Origin: Antiquaquibacter oligotrophicus
GTDB lineage: Bacteria; Actinomycetota; Actinomycetes; Actinomycetales; Microbacteriaceae
DNA length: 64,000 nucleotides
Assembly: GCF_020535405.1 (NCBI RefSeq)
Contig: NZ_CP085036.1
Location: 1,550,001-1,614,000 of the forward strand
Direction: 5' to 3'
Shown here: piece after piece, positions 15,839 to 24,580 of the stretch
Layout: every line of letters begins with the position of its first letter
How positions within the stretch are numbered: the first letter of the stretch is position 1
Position numbers and translations under genes: made by a program
The notes under the pieces: model-generated
Told to the model about the DNA's origin: nothing
Database searches by the model: none
The model's input: the letters and a program-made list of their open reading frames with translations, nothing else

Positions 15839-18205
15839 GTGCTGAAGAAGTTCCTCGCCGTCGTGACGACCCTGCTCATCGCTTTCGGCCTCTCGGTCGT
15901 CGCGGTGGCGGCTCCCGCGTCTGCACACCACACCGACCTGTCCGCGAAAGCCGACTGTAAGACCGAAGGCGGCTGGACGATCACGTGGACCGTGATCAAC
16001 TCCGAGAACTTCGAGGGGGAGGTGACCTCCTCCAACAACACCGCGATTCCCACAGGTACAAAACTTGCGGCGAACCCGAACTACGGCAACAGCAACTCGA
16101 TCAAGAACACGTTCACTCAGACGGTGACCTCGAACTCGCCGGTGAACACGACCATCACCGTCAAGTGGTTCCGCCAGGGCAACACCGTGTCCCACACCTC
16201 GAACGTCACGTTCTCGAGCTTCCCTGCGGACTGCTTCAACTGGAACTGGGAGTACCCCGCCCCGACGTGCGAGTCGCTCACCGTCACCTACCCGTCTGGC
16301 ATCCCCGCGGGCCAGGCGAATGACGTGAACGTCCGCATCAAGTACGGCGTGAACTTCGCCAACGAGGTCACCCTCAACTTCCACAACAACACCGGAACGT
16401 GGTCGGGCACGCAGTCCTTCGTCTACGCCCAGCACCCCAACTGGCCAGCGAACATCGGTCAATACAAGGTGGTGTGGGTGCAGGTCGGCGGCACCAACTA
16501 CCACTGGCAGGGTGAGGTCACGTGTGGCGAGCTCCCGAAGGATGCTTCCGCCGAGGTGAGCACCACCACCCCGACGTGTGAGCAGGGTTCGAGCCTGGTT
16601 CCGGGCGCCATCGTCAACGCGACGTGGGGCACGCCGGTCATCAACGGCAACAGCTACTCGATCGTCGCGACCGCCAACCCCGGACACCTGTTCGCCGACG
16701 GCAACTCGACGAAGACCTTCTCGGGAACACTGCAAGGGCCGAAGACCGGGGGCGTCTGCGACGACGTCTCGGTGGCCATCACCATCACGTACGTACCCGA
16801 GTGTGCGGTCGACCCTGACAACACGTGGCGTGTCTTCAACCCGTCGGACGAGACCATCGTCGTGACCTACAACGGCCTCACGCACTCGGCGACTCCCGGT
16901 TACTCGACGATCACCACGCCGCGCTCGATGGACCCCATCACCCTCACGTGGGGTGCCGATGAGTCGGGCATCAAGCCGGGAAGTGTTGTCGGAACACCCG
17001 GCGCCGACCTCACCGGTGAGGACGAGGAGTGCTACACGGCTCCCGATGTGACCAAGGTCGTCGGACAGTGCGCCTACTTCGAGGACGGCACCGCGGGTAA
17101 CCGCACCGTCTCGATCACCTACGACAACACCGACAGCAACGTGCCCGTCACGTTCTCTCTCCAGGGCTTCGCGGGCGTCTACGACCGCACCGTCCCCGCT
17201 GGTGAGAGCGTCACGGTTGAGGCTCCCAACGTGCTCCCGGCCGGTGGGACGTACACCGTGACTGCTGCTGGTGAGACGTTCAATCTGGTGATCGAGCCGT
17301 GCCCGACGTTCGAGAAGCCGGAGCCCAAGGTCGAGCAGCGTCCGGTGGCATCCTTCGAGTGTGGCGACACCCAGGTGACGATCGTCACGACGACGTTCAC
17401 CGCCGAGCCGGTGTTCAACACTGAGACGCTCGAGTGGGGTTGGGGTGAGTGGGTCGAGGGTGAGTCGGTGACGACGTACCGCGCCCCGCTGCCCGAGGAG
17501 ATCTCCGAGGAGGGTTGTGCCATTGTCGTGACCGACCCGTCGGCCTCGACCTGCACCCCGAACGGTGCGACCGACCTCACGAGCTGGATCCGTGTCGAGC
17601 TGAACCCGAACGTGGAGTTCCGTATCGACGGTGAAATCGTCACGGCCGAGTTCACCTCGGTGACCGCCGGCGAGCACGAGGTAACGGCGACGGCCCTGAA
17701 CGGCTACACGCTCGAGTCGGTCAACCCGGAGCCTGACTACTGGACCGGAACCTCGCACGCGTGGACGTTTACTGCGGTGGATGCTGCGGTCGACTGTGTT
17801 CCGACCCTCGCCGATGTGCTTCCGTCGTTCGACTACGAGCCGCTCACGTGTGACACGGACGGCAGCTTCACGATCGGTGCCGAGTTCGGTGACGTGTCGT
17901 GGACGGTCAACGGAACCGAGTACCCGCAGGGCACCTACCCGGTGACCGAGGCATCCACGGTCACGCTCGAGGCCTACCCGACGAACCCGGAGGACACCCT
18001 CAATGAGGCGTGGATCGACGAGCCGATCGTGTTGACCTTCGAGGAGCCTGCCAGCGGTTGTGGCTTCCCGCTCATTCCGAAGACCCCCGAGCAGCTTGCC
18101 TTCACCGGTGCTGCCGCCTCGGTGGGTATCGGTTGGGCCGGAGCGCTCGTCGTCCTGACCGGCCTCGGCCTGGTCATCCTGCGTCGCAAGGCATCCGCCA
18201 ACTAA
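15839..18205 (+). CDS. LPXTG-like (LAFTG) cell-wall-anchored surface protein
   Basis: 788 aa from GTG 15839 (AGGAG 7 nt upstream). A signal peptide (KK, hydrophobic core, cut after ASA at ~30) and a C-terminal sorting signal are clear: LAFTG at about 753-757, a hydrophobic helix, then RRKASAN. The LAxTG form is the motif of class E-type sortases of high-GC Gram-positives. The body is a string of ~80-120-residue segments rich in Thr, Val and Tyr, each with a few Cys, resembling beta-sandwich adhesin repeats; two contain an E-C-G-D or related Cys pair. No catalytic domain was recognised. No sortase gene is in the window. Likely an adhesin or wall-surface protein. Confidence 0.88.
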   Translation: MLKKFLAVVTTLLIAFGLSVVAVAAPASAHHTDLSAKADCKTEGGWTITWTVINSENFEGEVTSSNNTAIPTGTKLAANPNYGNSNSIKNTFTQTVTSNSPVNTTITVKWFRQGNTVSHTSNVTFSSFPADCFNWNWEYPAPTCESLTVTYPSGIPAGQANDVNVRIKYGVNFANEVTLNFHNNTGTWSGTQSFVYAQHPNWPANIGQYKVVWVQVGGTNYHWQGEVTCGELPKDASAEVSTTTPTCEQGSSLVPGAIVNATWGTPVINGNSYSIVATANPGHLFADGNSTKTFSGTLQGPKTGGVCDDVSVAITITYVPECAVDPDNTWRVFNPSDETIVVTYNGLTHSATPGYSTITTPRSMDPITLTWGADESGIKPGSVVGTPGADLTGEDEECYTAPDVTKVVGQCAYFEDGTAGNRTVSITYDNTDSNVPVTFSLQGFAGVYDRTVPAGESVTVEAPNVLPAGGTYTVTAAGETFNLVIEPCPTFEKPEPKVEQRPVASFECGDTQVTIVTTTFTAEPVFNTETLEWGWGEWVEGESVTTYRAPLPEEISEEGCAIVVTDPSASTCTPNGATDLTSWIRVELNPNVEFRIDGEIVTAEFTSVTAGEHEVTATALNGYTLESVNPEPDYWTGTSHAWTFTAVDAAVDCVPTLADVLPSFDYEPLTCDTDGSFTIGAEFGDVSWTVNGTEYPQGTYPVTEASTVTLEAYPTNPEDTLNEAWIDEPIVLTFEEPASGCGFPLIPKTPEQLAFTGAAASVGIGWAGALVVLTGLGLVILRRKASAN

Positions 18206-18221
18206 CGCACGCAACACAGCG

Positions 18222-18267
18222 CACACGAGCCGCGGTGATCGGGAGACCGGTCCCCGCGGCTCGTGTG
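18222..18267 (+). terminator. Terminator hairpin after the surface protein gene
   Basis: Perfect 14-bp inverted repeat CACACGAGCCGCGG / CCGCGGCTCGTGTG with an 18-nt loop, 16 nt after the stop. There is no T-run, as is common for actinobacterial terminators. Confidence 0.75.
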
Positions 18268-18281
18268 GTGTTGGGGCGTCG

Positions 18282-18287
18282 TACAGT
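18282..18287 (+). promoter_or_regulatory. -10 hexamer of the GH3 gene (leaderless)
   Basis: TACAGT 6 nt before ATG 18294. Confidence 0.5.
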
Positions 18288-18293
18288 AGCGGG

Positions 18294-20516
18294 ATGACGC
18301 GGCTCACGCTCGAGCAGAAAGCTGCCCTCGTCGTGGGCAACGGCTACTGGACGACGGCGTCGGCTCCGGGCATCCCTCCCATCGTCATGGGTGACGGGCC
18401 GCACGGGCTTCGGACTCAACGCGAGACCGCGGACAACCTGGGCATCGGCGCGAGCCTCCCTGCGACCTGCTACCCACCAGCGGTGGGACTCGGGTCCAGT
18501 TGGAACAGGTCGCTCACCGAGCGGGTCGCCCGGGCCATCGCCGACGAGGCGATCGAGCAGGGTGTCGATCTTGTGCTGGGGCCGGGTGTCAACATCAAAC
18601 GTTCGCCACTGTGCGGCCGCAACTTCGAGTACTTCTCCGAGGACCCCTACGTCAGCGGCCAGCTCGGCGCCGCGTGGGTGAGGGGCGCGCAGTCCCTCGG
18701 CGTTGGCGCATCCGTCAAACACTTCGCGGCCAACAACCAGGAGACCGCGCGCATGACGGTGAGCGCGGAGGTCGACGACCGAACCCTGCGCGAGATCTAC
18801 CTGCCGGCCTTCGAGCACATCGTGCGAACGGAGAAGCCCGCGACGGTGATGTGCTCGTACAACCGCGTCAACGGTGTCGCCGCGGCGGAGAATTACTGGC
18901 TGCTCACCGAACTCCTCCGCGAGGAGTGGGGTTTCGACGGGCTCGTGCTCTCCGATTGGGGTGCCGTCGACAACGCGGTGCCCGCTCTCGAGGCTGGACT
19001 CGACCTCGAGATGCCCGGCCCCCAACGCGATTCGCGTGACGCGATCCTGGCCGCCGTGCGGTCGGGCGAGCTCGATGAGTCGGTACTCGACCGTGCCGTC
19101 GCCCGGCTGAGCTCACTCGTCGAGCACGTGCACTCCCGCGGCCACCGCGGCGACCACCTCTCGCTCGCCGAACGGCAGAGGCTGGCACGGGATGCCGCGA
19201 TCGAATCGATCGTGCTGCTGCGCAACGAGCGAGGACTGCTGCCGCTTCGCCCCGGCACACGCGTTGCCGTCATCGGCGAATTCGCACGCACTCCCCGGTT
19301 TCAGGGCGCGGGAAGCTCCCAGGTGAACCCCACAAATGTCGAGGCTGCGCTGCCCGCCATGGAGCAACTCGCGGACGTCACCTTCTCACCCGGTTACTAC
19401 CTCGACGAGCGTGACAACACCAGTCTCATCGAGGATGCCGTCCGTTCCGCCCGGGACGCCGACGTCGCTGTGCTCTTCATCGGGCTCCCGCCCATGGAGG
19501 AGTCAGAAGGGTTCGATCGCGACCACCTCGATCTGCCGGCCGACCAACTCGCGCTCATCGCTGCTGTCGCGGCAGCCACCGCCAACACGGTGGTCGTGTT
19601 GAGCAACGGCGGCGTCGTCACGGTGGAGCCGTGGCACGACTCGGTAGCGTCCATCGTGGAGGGCTGGCTCCTCGGGCAGGCCGGAGGCCCGGCGGTAGCC
19701 GACGTGCTGTTCGGGGTGGCCGCACCCTCGGGTCGCCTCGCGGAGAGCATCCCGTTCCGCCTTCAGGACAACCCGAGTTACCTCAACTTCCCGGGCGAGA
19801 ACGACGTCGTGCGCTACGGCGAGGGGGTCTTCGTCGGCTACCGCTACTACGAGAGCGCCGAGGTCGCCGTGCGCTACCCGTTCGGGTTCGGGCTCGGCTA
19901 CACCGATTTCGAGTTCAGCGACCTCGTCGCGACACGCAGTTCGGCGTCGGTTCGTGTCACCAACACGGGTGATCGCGCGGGCAGCCATGTCGTCCAGCTG
20001 TACGTAGCTCCGGCGCCATCGCACGTCTCTCGCCCGCGCCGTGAACTCAAGGGCTTCGAGAAGGTGACGCTCGGGCCCGGGGAGTCGGCCGTCGTCGACT
20101 TCGTGTTGGATTCGCGAAGCTTCGCCTACTGGGACACCCTCACGGGTGGTTGGCTCGTGCCCGGTGGCCAGTACTCGGTGGAGATCGGGCACAACGCTCG
20201 CGACATTGCCCTGCGCGCCGACGTTCGGTTGCCAGCGCCCCCTCCTCGGCGGTTGTCACTGGATTCGCGTGTGAGCGAGTTGATCGAGCATCCGGTGACG
20301 GGGCCCGTGCTGTCCTTCGCCATGCGCCGAGCGGAGAACGCGAACGAACTCGGCGGCAACCTCTTCGACATGGTCGCGACCGTGCCGGTGCGTCGACTGC
20401 TGCGGTTCCCCGGTGTTGGCGAGCAGATGCGTCAGTTGCCCCTGCTGCTGTCGCTCGCGAACAACCCCGTCATTCGCGCGGTAGCGAGCTGGTTCGGCAA
20501 GCGCAGACGCCCGTGA
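18294..20516 (+). CDS. Glycoside hydrolase family 3 (beta-glucosidase-type)
   Basis: 740 aa with the full GH3 order: N-terminal (beta/alpha)8 domain with K142-H143 and the catalytic nucleophile D221 in VLSDWGAV, C-terminal alpha/beta-sandwich domain with the acid/base Glu region (PPMEESEGFDR), and an Fn3-like domain (about 560-650, VTNTGDRAGSHVVQLYV). A ~90-residue extra tail follows. There is no signal peptide, so it acts in the cytoplasm on imported oligosaccharides or glycosides. The exact sugar is not predictable. Its stop codon lies inside a long terminator palindrome. Confidence 0.92.
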   Translation: MTRLTLEQKAALVVGNGYWTTASAPGIPPIVMGDGPHGLRTQRETADNLGIGASLPATCYPPAVGLGSSWNRSLTERVARAIADEAIEQGVDLVLGPGVNIKRSPLCGRNFEYFSEDPYVSGQLGAAWVRGAQSLGVGASVKHFAANNQETARMTVSAEVDDRTLREIYLPAFEHIVRTEKPATVMCSYNRVNGVAAAENYWLLTELLREEWGFDGLVLSDWGAVDNAVPALEAGLDLEMPGPQRDSRDAILAAVRSGELDESVLDRAVARLSSLVEHVHSRGHRGDHLSLAERQRLARDAAIESIVLLRNERGLLPLRPGTRVAVIGEFARTPRFQGAGSSQVNPTNVEAALPAMEQLADVTFSPGYYLDERDNTSLIEDAVRSARDADVAVLFIGLPPMEESEGFDRDHLDLPADQLALIAAVAAATANTVVVLSNGGVVTVEPWHDSVASIVEGWLLGQAGGPAVADVLFGVAAPSGRLAESIPFRLQDNPSYLNFPGENDVVRYGEGVFVGYRYYESAEVAVRYPFGFGLGYTDFEFSDLVATRSSASVRVTNTGDRAGSHVVQLYVAPAPSHVSRPRRELKGFEKVTLGPGESAVVDFVLDSRSFAYWDTLTGGWLVPGGQYSVEIGHNARDIALRADVRLPAPPPRRLSLDSRVSELIEHPVTGPVLSFAMRRAENANELGGNLFDMVATVPVRRLLRFPGVGEQMRQLPLLLSLANNPVIRAVASWFGKRRRP

Positions 20517-20574
20517 GGTGCCCAGTTCGGTGGGTGCAAATCGCCTGAGACCCACCGAAGTGGGCACCTCACGG
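20511..20574. terminator. Bidirectional terminator/palindrome between GH3 and hemA genes
   Basis: Two 25-nt arms (20511-20535 and 20550-20574) pair with one mismatch around a 14-nt loop. The palindrome includes the GH3 stop (20514-20516) and ends 12 nt from the hemA stop, so it can end both convergent transcripts. It is much longer than the usual terminators here and may be a mobile palindromic unit. Confidence 0.75.
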
Positions 20575-20585
20575 AGGGGTGAGGG

Positions 20586-21800
20586 TTAGGCGGAGTGCTC
20601 TTGCGTATCGATGACGGATGTCACGGCGGGCCGCACGTCGAAGACCGCTGCGAGTCCGGCCTCGAACTCGTCGAGCCTTCCCTCCGCGGCGAGTTCTCGT
20701 GCTCGTACGGACGGACCGTGCACGAGCACACTCGCGAAGTGTTTGAGCGCCCGCTCCACTTCAGGTGACGCGGCGCGAGCTACCTCGTCCTCGAGCACGT
20801 CGAAGATGTGGGTGCGCAAGGCAACAACGGCGGGTTCGGCGGCCGTGTCGGCGGCGAACTGGTGTGCGGCATCCCGCACCATCGCCCGCGCGTCGTCGTG
20901 CGCGGTGAGTTGTTCGAGGGGGGCGTGGAGGCTGATGGTCTCGAGGTCGAGCATCTCGACCCCCGGCAGGAAGGCGACGGCGGGGTCGATATTGCGTGGC
21001 AGGCCCAGGTCGATCACGAGGCGCTGGCCACGACCCGGGAAGCGATCGACGCCGAGCACGATGTCGGCGGTGCACGTGATGATGACGTCCACCTCGAAGT
21101 CGTCGCTCACGGTGAGGCCGTACTTCGCGGCGAACGGAGCCCCACGGCCACTCGGCGAGTGCACGCGGATGTCCTCCGCACCGTGCTGCCGGAGGGCCGC
21201 GACCGTGGTCGCCGCGTACTGTCCCGTGCCCACGAGGAGCACCCGCATACGCGACCAGTCGTCGATGCGGCTGGACGCGAGTTCGAGCGCGAGGCGCACG
21301 AGCGAGCGCCCGGCACCCCCGACCGCGGTGCGGTTTTTGACGCCGCGACTGGTGTGGGTCGCGCGCTGGAACAGTCGCTCCAGGTCACGACTGGTTGTGC
21401 GGTCCCGCCGGGCACGCGAGAGGGCTCCGGCAACCTGGCCCGCGATCTCGTCTTCGCCGACGACGACGGATTCGAGGCCCGAGGTCACCGCGAAGAGGTG
21501 AGCCGCGACATCCGTTCCCTCGTGGACCTGCACGGATGCCCGCAACTCGGGCAGCGGAATCCCACTCGCATCGCTCAGTGCCTCGAGGAGCGACATGCTC
21601 GCGACGGCGGTCGCCGCCGTGAGTGGCTCATCGATGTCGAGGTAGGCCTCGAACCGGTTGCACGTGGCGAGCACCACAGCGCCGCTCACGAAGTCTGTGG
21701 CCGCGACGAGATCAATCGTCGTCTGCTCTGCCACCGTCGAGAGGCGGTCGAGGAGGTCGAAGGATGCGTTCTGGTGGTGGGAGCTCAGACACAGAAGCAC
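20586..21800 (-). CDS. hemA: Glutamyl-tRNA reductase
   Basis: 404 aa. It reduces glutamyl-tRNA(Glu) to glutamate-1-semialdehyde, the first committed step of the C5 haem pathway; HemL (34450-35754) takes the next step. The catalytic Cys is C47 in ATCNRFEAY; the dinucleotide motif VGTGQYA and the C-terminal dimerisation helix are present. The frame is open for another 77 codons upstream, but the family N-terminus (VLLCLSSHHQNASFDLL) begins at GTG 21800, and TACCAT lies exactly 6 nt before it. It stands alone, away from the main hem gene row. Confidence 0.94.
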   Translation of the reverse strand: MLLCLSSHHQNASFDLLDRLSTVAEQTTIDLVAATDFVSGAVVLATCNRFEAYLDIDEPLTAATAVASMSLLEALSDASGIPLPELRASVQVHEGTDVAAHLFAVTSGLESVVVGEDEIAGQVAGALSRARRDRTTSRDLERLFQRATHTSRGVKNRTAVGGAGRSLVRLALELASSRIDDWSRMRVLLVGTGQYAATTVAALRQHGAEDIRVHSPSGRGAPFAAKYGLTVSDDFEVDVIITCTADIVLGVDRFPGRGQRLVIDLGLPRNIDPAVAFLPGVEMLDLETISLHAPLEQLTAHDDARAMVRDAAHQFAADTAAEPAVVALRTHIFDVLEDEVARAASPEVERALKHFASVLVHGPSVRARELAAEGRLDEFEAGLAAVFDVRPAVTSVIDTQEHSA

Positions 21801-21806
21801 TGACCC

Positions 21807-21812
21807 ATGGTA
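21807..21812 (-). promoter_or_regulatory. -10 hexamer of hemA (leaderless)
   Basis: TACCAT on the minus strand, 6 nt before GTG 21800. It supports the short hemA start over longer readings. Confidence 0.55.
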
Positions 21813-21832
21813 ACCCCGCTTCCGGGGTGCTC

Positions 21833-22768
21833 TCAGGCGCGCATGGCGACCCCGCGGCGCCAGTACCCCATGAAGGCGACCTGGCCGCGGTCGATTCCCA
21901 GACCCTTCACGAGGTGCCGTCGCAGCGTCGTGACGACACCGCTCTCGCCCGCGATCCAGAAGTAGCGGTCCGCATGAATGGCAACCGACACGGTCTCCTC
22001 GCCGAGCCCGGAGAAGGTGGGGGTCTCCCACAGGAGCTCGTCGCCGACGGGCGGGGCTTCGTCGATGGCCGCGACGGAGGCTGCACCGAGATGCCCGAGC
22101 ACGGCGGGAATGAGCGCAGACCCGTGCTCACGCCCGAAACGCGGCAACCAGGTCACCTCCACGCCCCGCGGCAACACGATCGGCAGGATGTCGCCCGCCT
22201 CGGGAACCTCGATGAACGCGTGACCCGTGGTCTCGGCAGGGGAGTCCTCGAGGATGCGCGCGATAGCCGGCGCCGCCGTTTCGTCGCCCGCGAGCAGGAT
22301 GCTGCCCGCCTCACCCGGATCGAACTCGATGCCTCCGCCATCCGTGCGTCCGCGGCGGGGACCCAGGACGAGCACATCGTCTCCGGGTCTGGCCGAGCTC
22401 GCCCACAACGAGGCAGGCCCGGTTCCGTTCGGGTCGAGGTGGAGTACAAAATCGACGACGAGTTCGGTGGCCGTGGCATCCGCGCGGAGGTGGCGGATCG
22501 AGTAGGTGCGCATGGCACCGCGGGTGTGCTCTGGCAGCTCAAGCCAGCGTTGGTACCACTCGTCGCCTGCCGCCTCGAGGGTCGGCAACGGGGCGCCCGG
22601 GCTGGGGAAGATCAGTTTGATGCGCTGATCGAAGACGAAACCGGGGGTGCCCAGCTCGGCGATCTCGTCGCCTCCGAACGTGATGCGCACGAAGCTCGGC
22701 GAGACACGGTCGACCGCGCGAACAACCGCGCGCGCGAGAAGGAACGGGGAGACGGTGTCAACGGGCAT
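21833..22768 (-). CDS. Siderophore-interacting protein (FAD ferric-siderophore reductase)
   Basis: 311 aa. The FAD-binding N-terminal domain has the R-T-Y-S-I-R motif (MRTYSIRHLR, about 86-95); the C-terminal NAD(P)H domain includes LLAGDETAAPAIARIL and the closing W-I-A-G-E-S and MGYWRRG motifs of the SIP/ViuB family. These cytoplasmic enzymes reduce ferric siderophores to free iron. It is the last gene of the uptake operon; its start overlaps the ATPase gene by 11 nt. A paralogue lies in the haem gene row at 28987. Confidence 0.93.
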   Translation of the reverse strand: MPVDTVSPFLLARAVVRAVDRVSPSFVRITFGGDEIAELGTPGFVFDQRIKLIFPSPGAPLPTLEAAGDEWYQRWLELPEHTRGAMRTYSIRHLRADATATELVVDFVLHLDPNGTGPASLWASSARPGDDVLVLGPRRGRTDGGGIEFDPGEAGSILLAGDETAAPAIARILEDSPAETTGHAFIEVPEAGDILPIVLPRGVEVTWLPRFGREHGSALIPAVLGHLGAASVAAIDEAPPVGDELLWETPTFSGLGEETVSVAIHADRYFWIAGESGVVTTLRRHLVKGLGIDRGQVAFMGYWRRGVAMRA

Positions 22769-23558
22769 GGTGCCTTCCAGCGGGGATCACGAGCGGGTCG
22801 CCCGATACGGGGTCGGTGATGATCGAGCATTCGAGACCGAACGCTTCGCGCACGAGCTCGGCGGAGATGATGTCGCGTGGCGCGCCGGTCGCGAGGATGC
22901 TGCCGTCCTTCAGCACAACGAGTTCGTCCGCGTATCGCGCGGCGAGGTTGAGGTCGTGCAGCACCATCACGATGGTGGTCCCGCGATCGCGATTGAGGTC
23001 GATGAGCAGATCGAGCACCTCGACCTGGTGGGCGACATCGAGGAACGTCGTCGGCTCGTCGAGCAACAGGATGTCGGTGTGCTGGGCGAGCGCCATAGCG
23101 ATCCACGCTCGCTGCCGCTGCCCACCGGAGAGCTCGTCGACGGGGCGTTCGGCGAGGTCGAGGATGTCCGTTGCCTCGAGGGCGTCGGCAACGGCGGCGT
23201 AGTCGTCGGCGCTCCAGCGGGCGAGGGCGCCCTGGTGCGGGTGGCGGCCGCGGCCGACGAGGTCGGACACCACGATGCCTTCGGGAGCCGTGGGGTTCTG
23301 CGGCAGGAGCCCCACGATGCGGGCAACCTCGCGCGTGGGGAGGGAGCGCGGGTCCTTTCCGTCGAGGAGCACCCGGCCGCTGGCGGGCGCGAGGAGTCGC
23401 GCGAGCGAACGCAGCAGTGTGGACTTGCCGCATCCGTTGGCCCCCACGATTGCGGTGATGCGCCCGCTCGCGACGTCGTAGTCGAGCGCGTCGATGACCG
23501 TGCGGTCCCCGTAGGCGAGGGTGAGTCCCTCGGCGGTGAGGGTGCGGTGGGTCGTCAT
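22758..23558 (-). CDS. Iron-siderophore ABC transporter, ATP-binding protein
   Basis: 266 aa of the FepC/FecE type. Walker A GANGCGKSTLLRSLAR, signature LSGGQRQRAWIAMALAQ, Walker B ILLLDEPTTFLD and the H-loop HDLN are all intact. Start ATG 23558 overlaps the permease stop by 4 nt. It powers the two FecCD permeases encoded just upstream in the operon. Confidence 0.95.
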   Translation of the reverse strand: MTTHRTLTAEGLTLAYGDRTVIDALDYDVASGRITAIVGANGCGKSTLLRSLARLLAPASGRVLLDGKDPRSLPTREVARIVGLLPQNPTAPEGIVVSDLVGRGRHPHQGALARWSADDYAAVADALEATDILDLAERPVDELSGGQRQRAWIAMALAQHTDILLLDEPTTFLDVAHQVEVLDLLIDLNRDRGTTIVMVLHDLNLAARYADELVVLKDGSILATGAPRDIISAELVREAFGLECSIITDPVSGDPLVIPAGRHHAR

Positions 23559-24580
23559 ATCGTGCTTCCCTTGCGATTCATTCTGATGAGCAGGTAGATG
23601 AGGTACGGCGCACCGAGCGCGCCCGTGATGACGCCGACGGGGTATCGGTTGTCGAGGGCGAACTGGCCGATGAGGTCGGCGCACAGCACGAGCAGTGCGC
23701 CGATGGCACCCGCGGGGAGCAGCAGGTTCGCCCCTGCACCCCAGATTCGTGCCGCGATCGGCCCGGACATAAACGCGACGAACGCTATAGGGCCCGTTGA
23801 GGCTGTCGCCACGGCGAGCAGGCAGACCGCGGTGACGATGAGCGCCAGCCGCGTGCGCTGAACACCCACGCCGAGGGATGCCGCGGAGTCGTCGCCGAGC
23901 CTCAGGGCTCCGAGCGGTCGCTGCAGCGCGATGAGCACGGGAACCGCGAGAACACAAGCGATCGCCACGGGCAGCACACGCGACCAGCCGGCTCCGTTGA
24001 GGCTTCCCGTGAGCCACTGCATGGCCACCTGGAGGTTCCACTGCGCGGCCCGCGAGAGCACGTAGGCAACGAGGCTGTCGAGCATGGCGGCAATGCCAAT
24101 ACCGATGAGGATGAGACGGATGCCCGAGAACTCGCCGCGGTGGGAGAGCAGGTAGATGGCGCCCGCCGTGAGGAGCGCCGCTGCGAGCGCGAGCAACGAC
24201 ACTTGGGTTTCGCTGAAACCGAGGACCACGATCCCCACTACACCGGCGGCGCTGGCTCCCGCCGTGATGCCGATCACGTCGGGCGAGGCGAGCGGGTTGC
24301 GCAGAAGCGTCTGGAAGCTCACGCCGGCCATCCCGAAGCTCACGCCAGCCAGGAGGCCGAGGGTCGCGCGGGGGAGGCGTAGTTCACCGATCGTGAAGGC
24401 GCCGGGCGCATCGACTCCCACCAGGACGGCGATCACGTCGGAGAGCGGATACACGGTGTCCCCGACCATGAGGGTCGTGGCGAACACCACGACTACGGCA
24501 AGGGCAGCGATCGCGAGAAGGATGCGCTGCCGACGGAGTCGCCGGGTGCGACCCTCACGGAGGATGCTCACGGCGGTCAT
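23555..24580 (-). CDS. Iron-siderophore ABC transporter, permease 2 (FecCD family)
   Basis: 341 aa with nine to ten membrane helices. The FecCD motifs LRLPRATLGLLAGVSFGMAG, RNPLASPDVIGITAGASAAG and GPIAFVAFMSGP are clear. ATG 24580 overlaps the previous permease by 4 nt. It pairs with the first permease to form a BtuC-like heterodimer channel. Confidence 0.94.
   Translation of the reverse strand: MTAVSILREGRTRRLRRQRILLAIAALAVVVVFATTLMVGDTVYPLSDVIAVLVGVDAPGAFTIGELRLPRATLGLLAGVSFGMAGVSFQTLLRNPLASPDVIGITAGASAAGVVGIVVLGFSETQVSLLALAAALLTAGAIYLLSHRGEFSGIRLILIGIGIAAMLDSLVAYVLSRAAQWNLQVAMQWLTGSLNGAGWSRVLPVAIACVLAVPVLIALQRPLGALRLGDDSAASLGVGVQRTRLALIVTAVCLLAVATASTGPIAFVAFMSGPIAARIWGAGANLLLPAGAIGALLVLCADLIGQFALDNRYPVGVITGALGAPYLIYLLIRMNRKGSTI

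Noticed and set aside
15833..18340. 835-codon open frame antisense to the surface protein
   Set aside because: Composition is typical of a high-GC mirror frame (Arg, Val, Gly, Asp-rich); the plus-strand protein has signal peptide and sorting signal.
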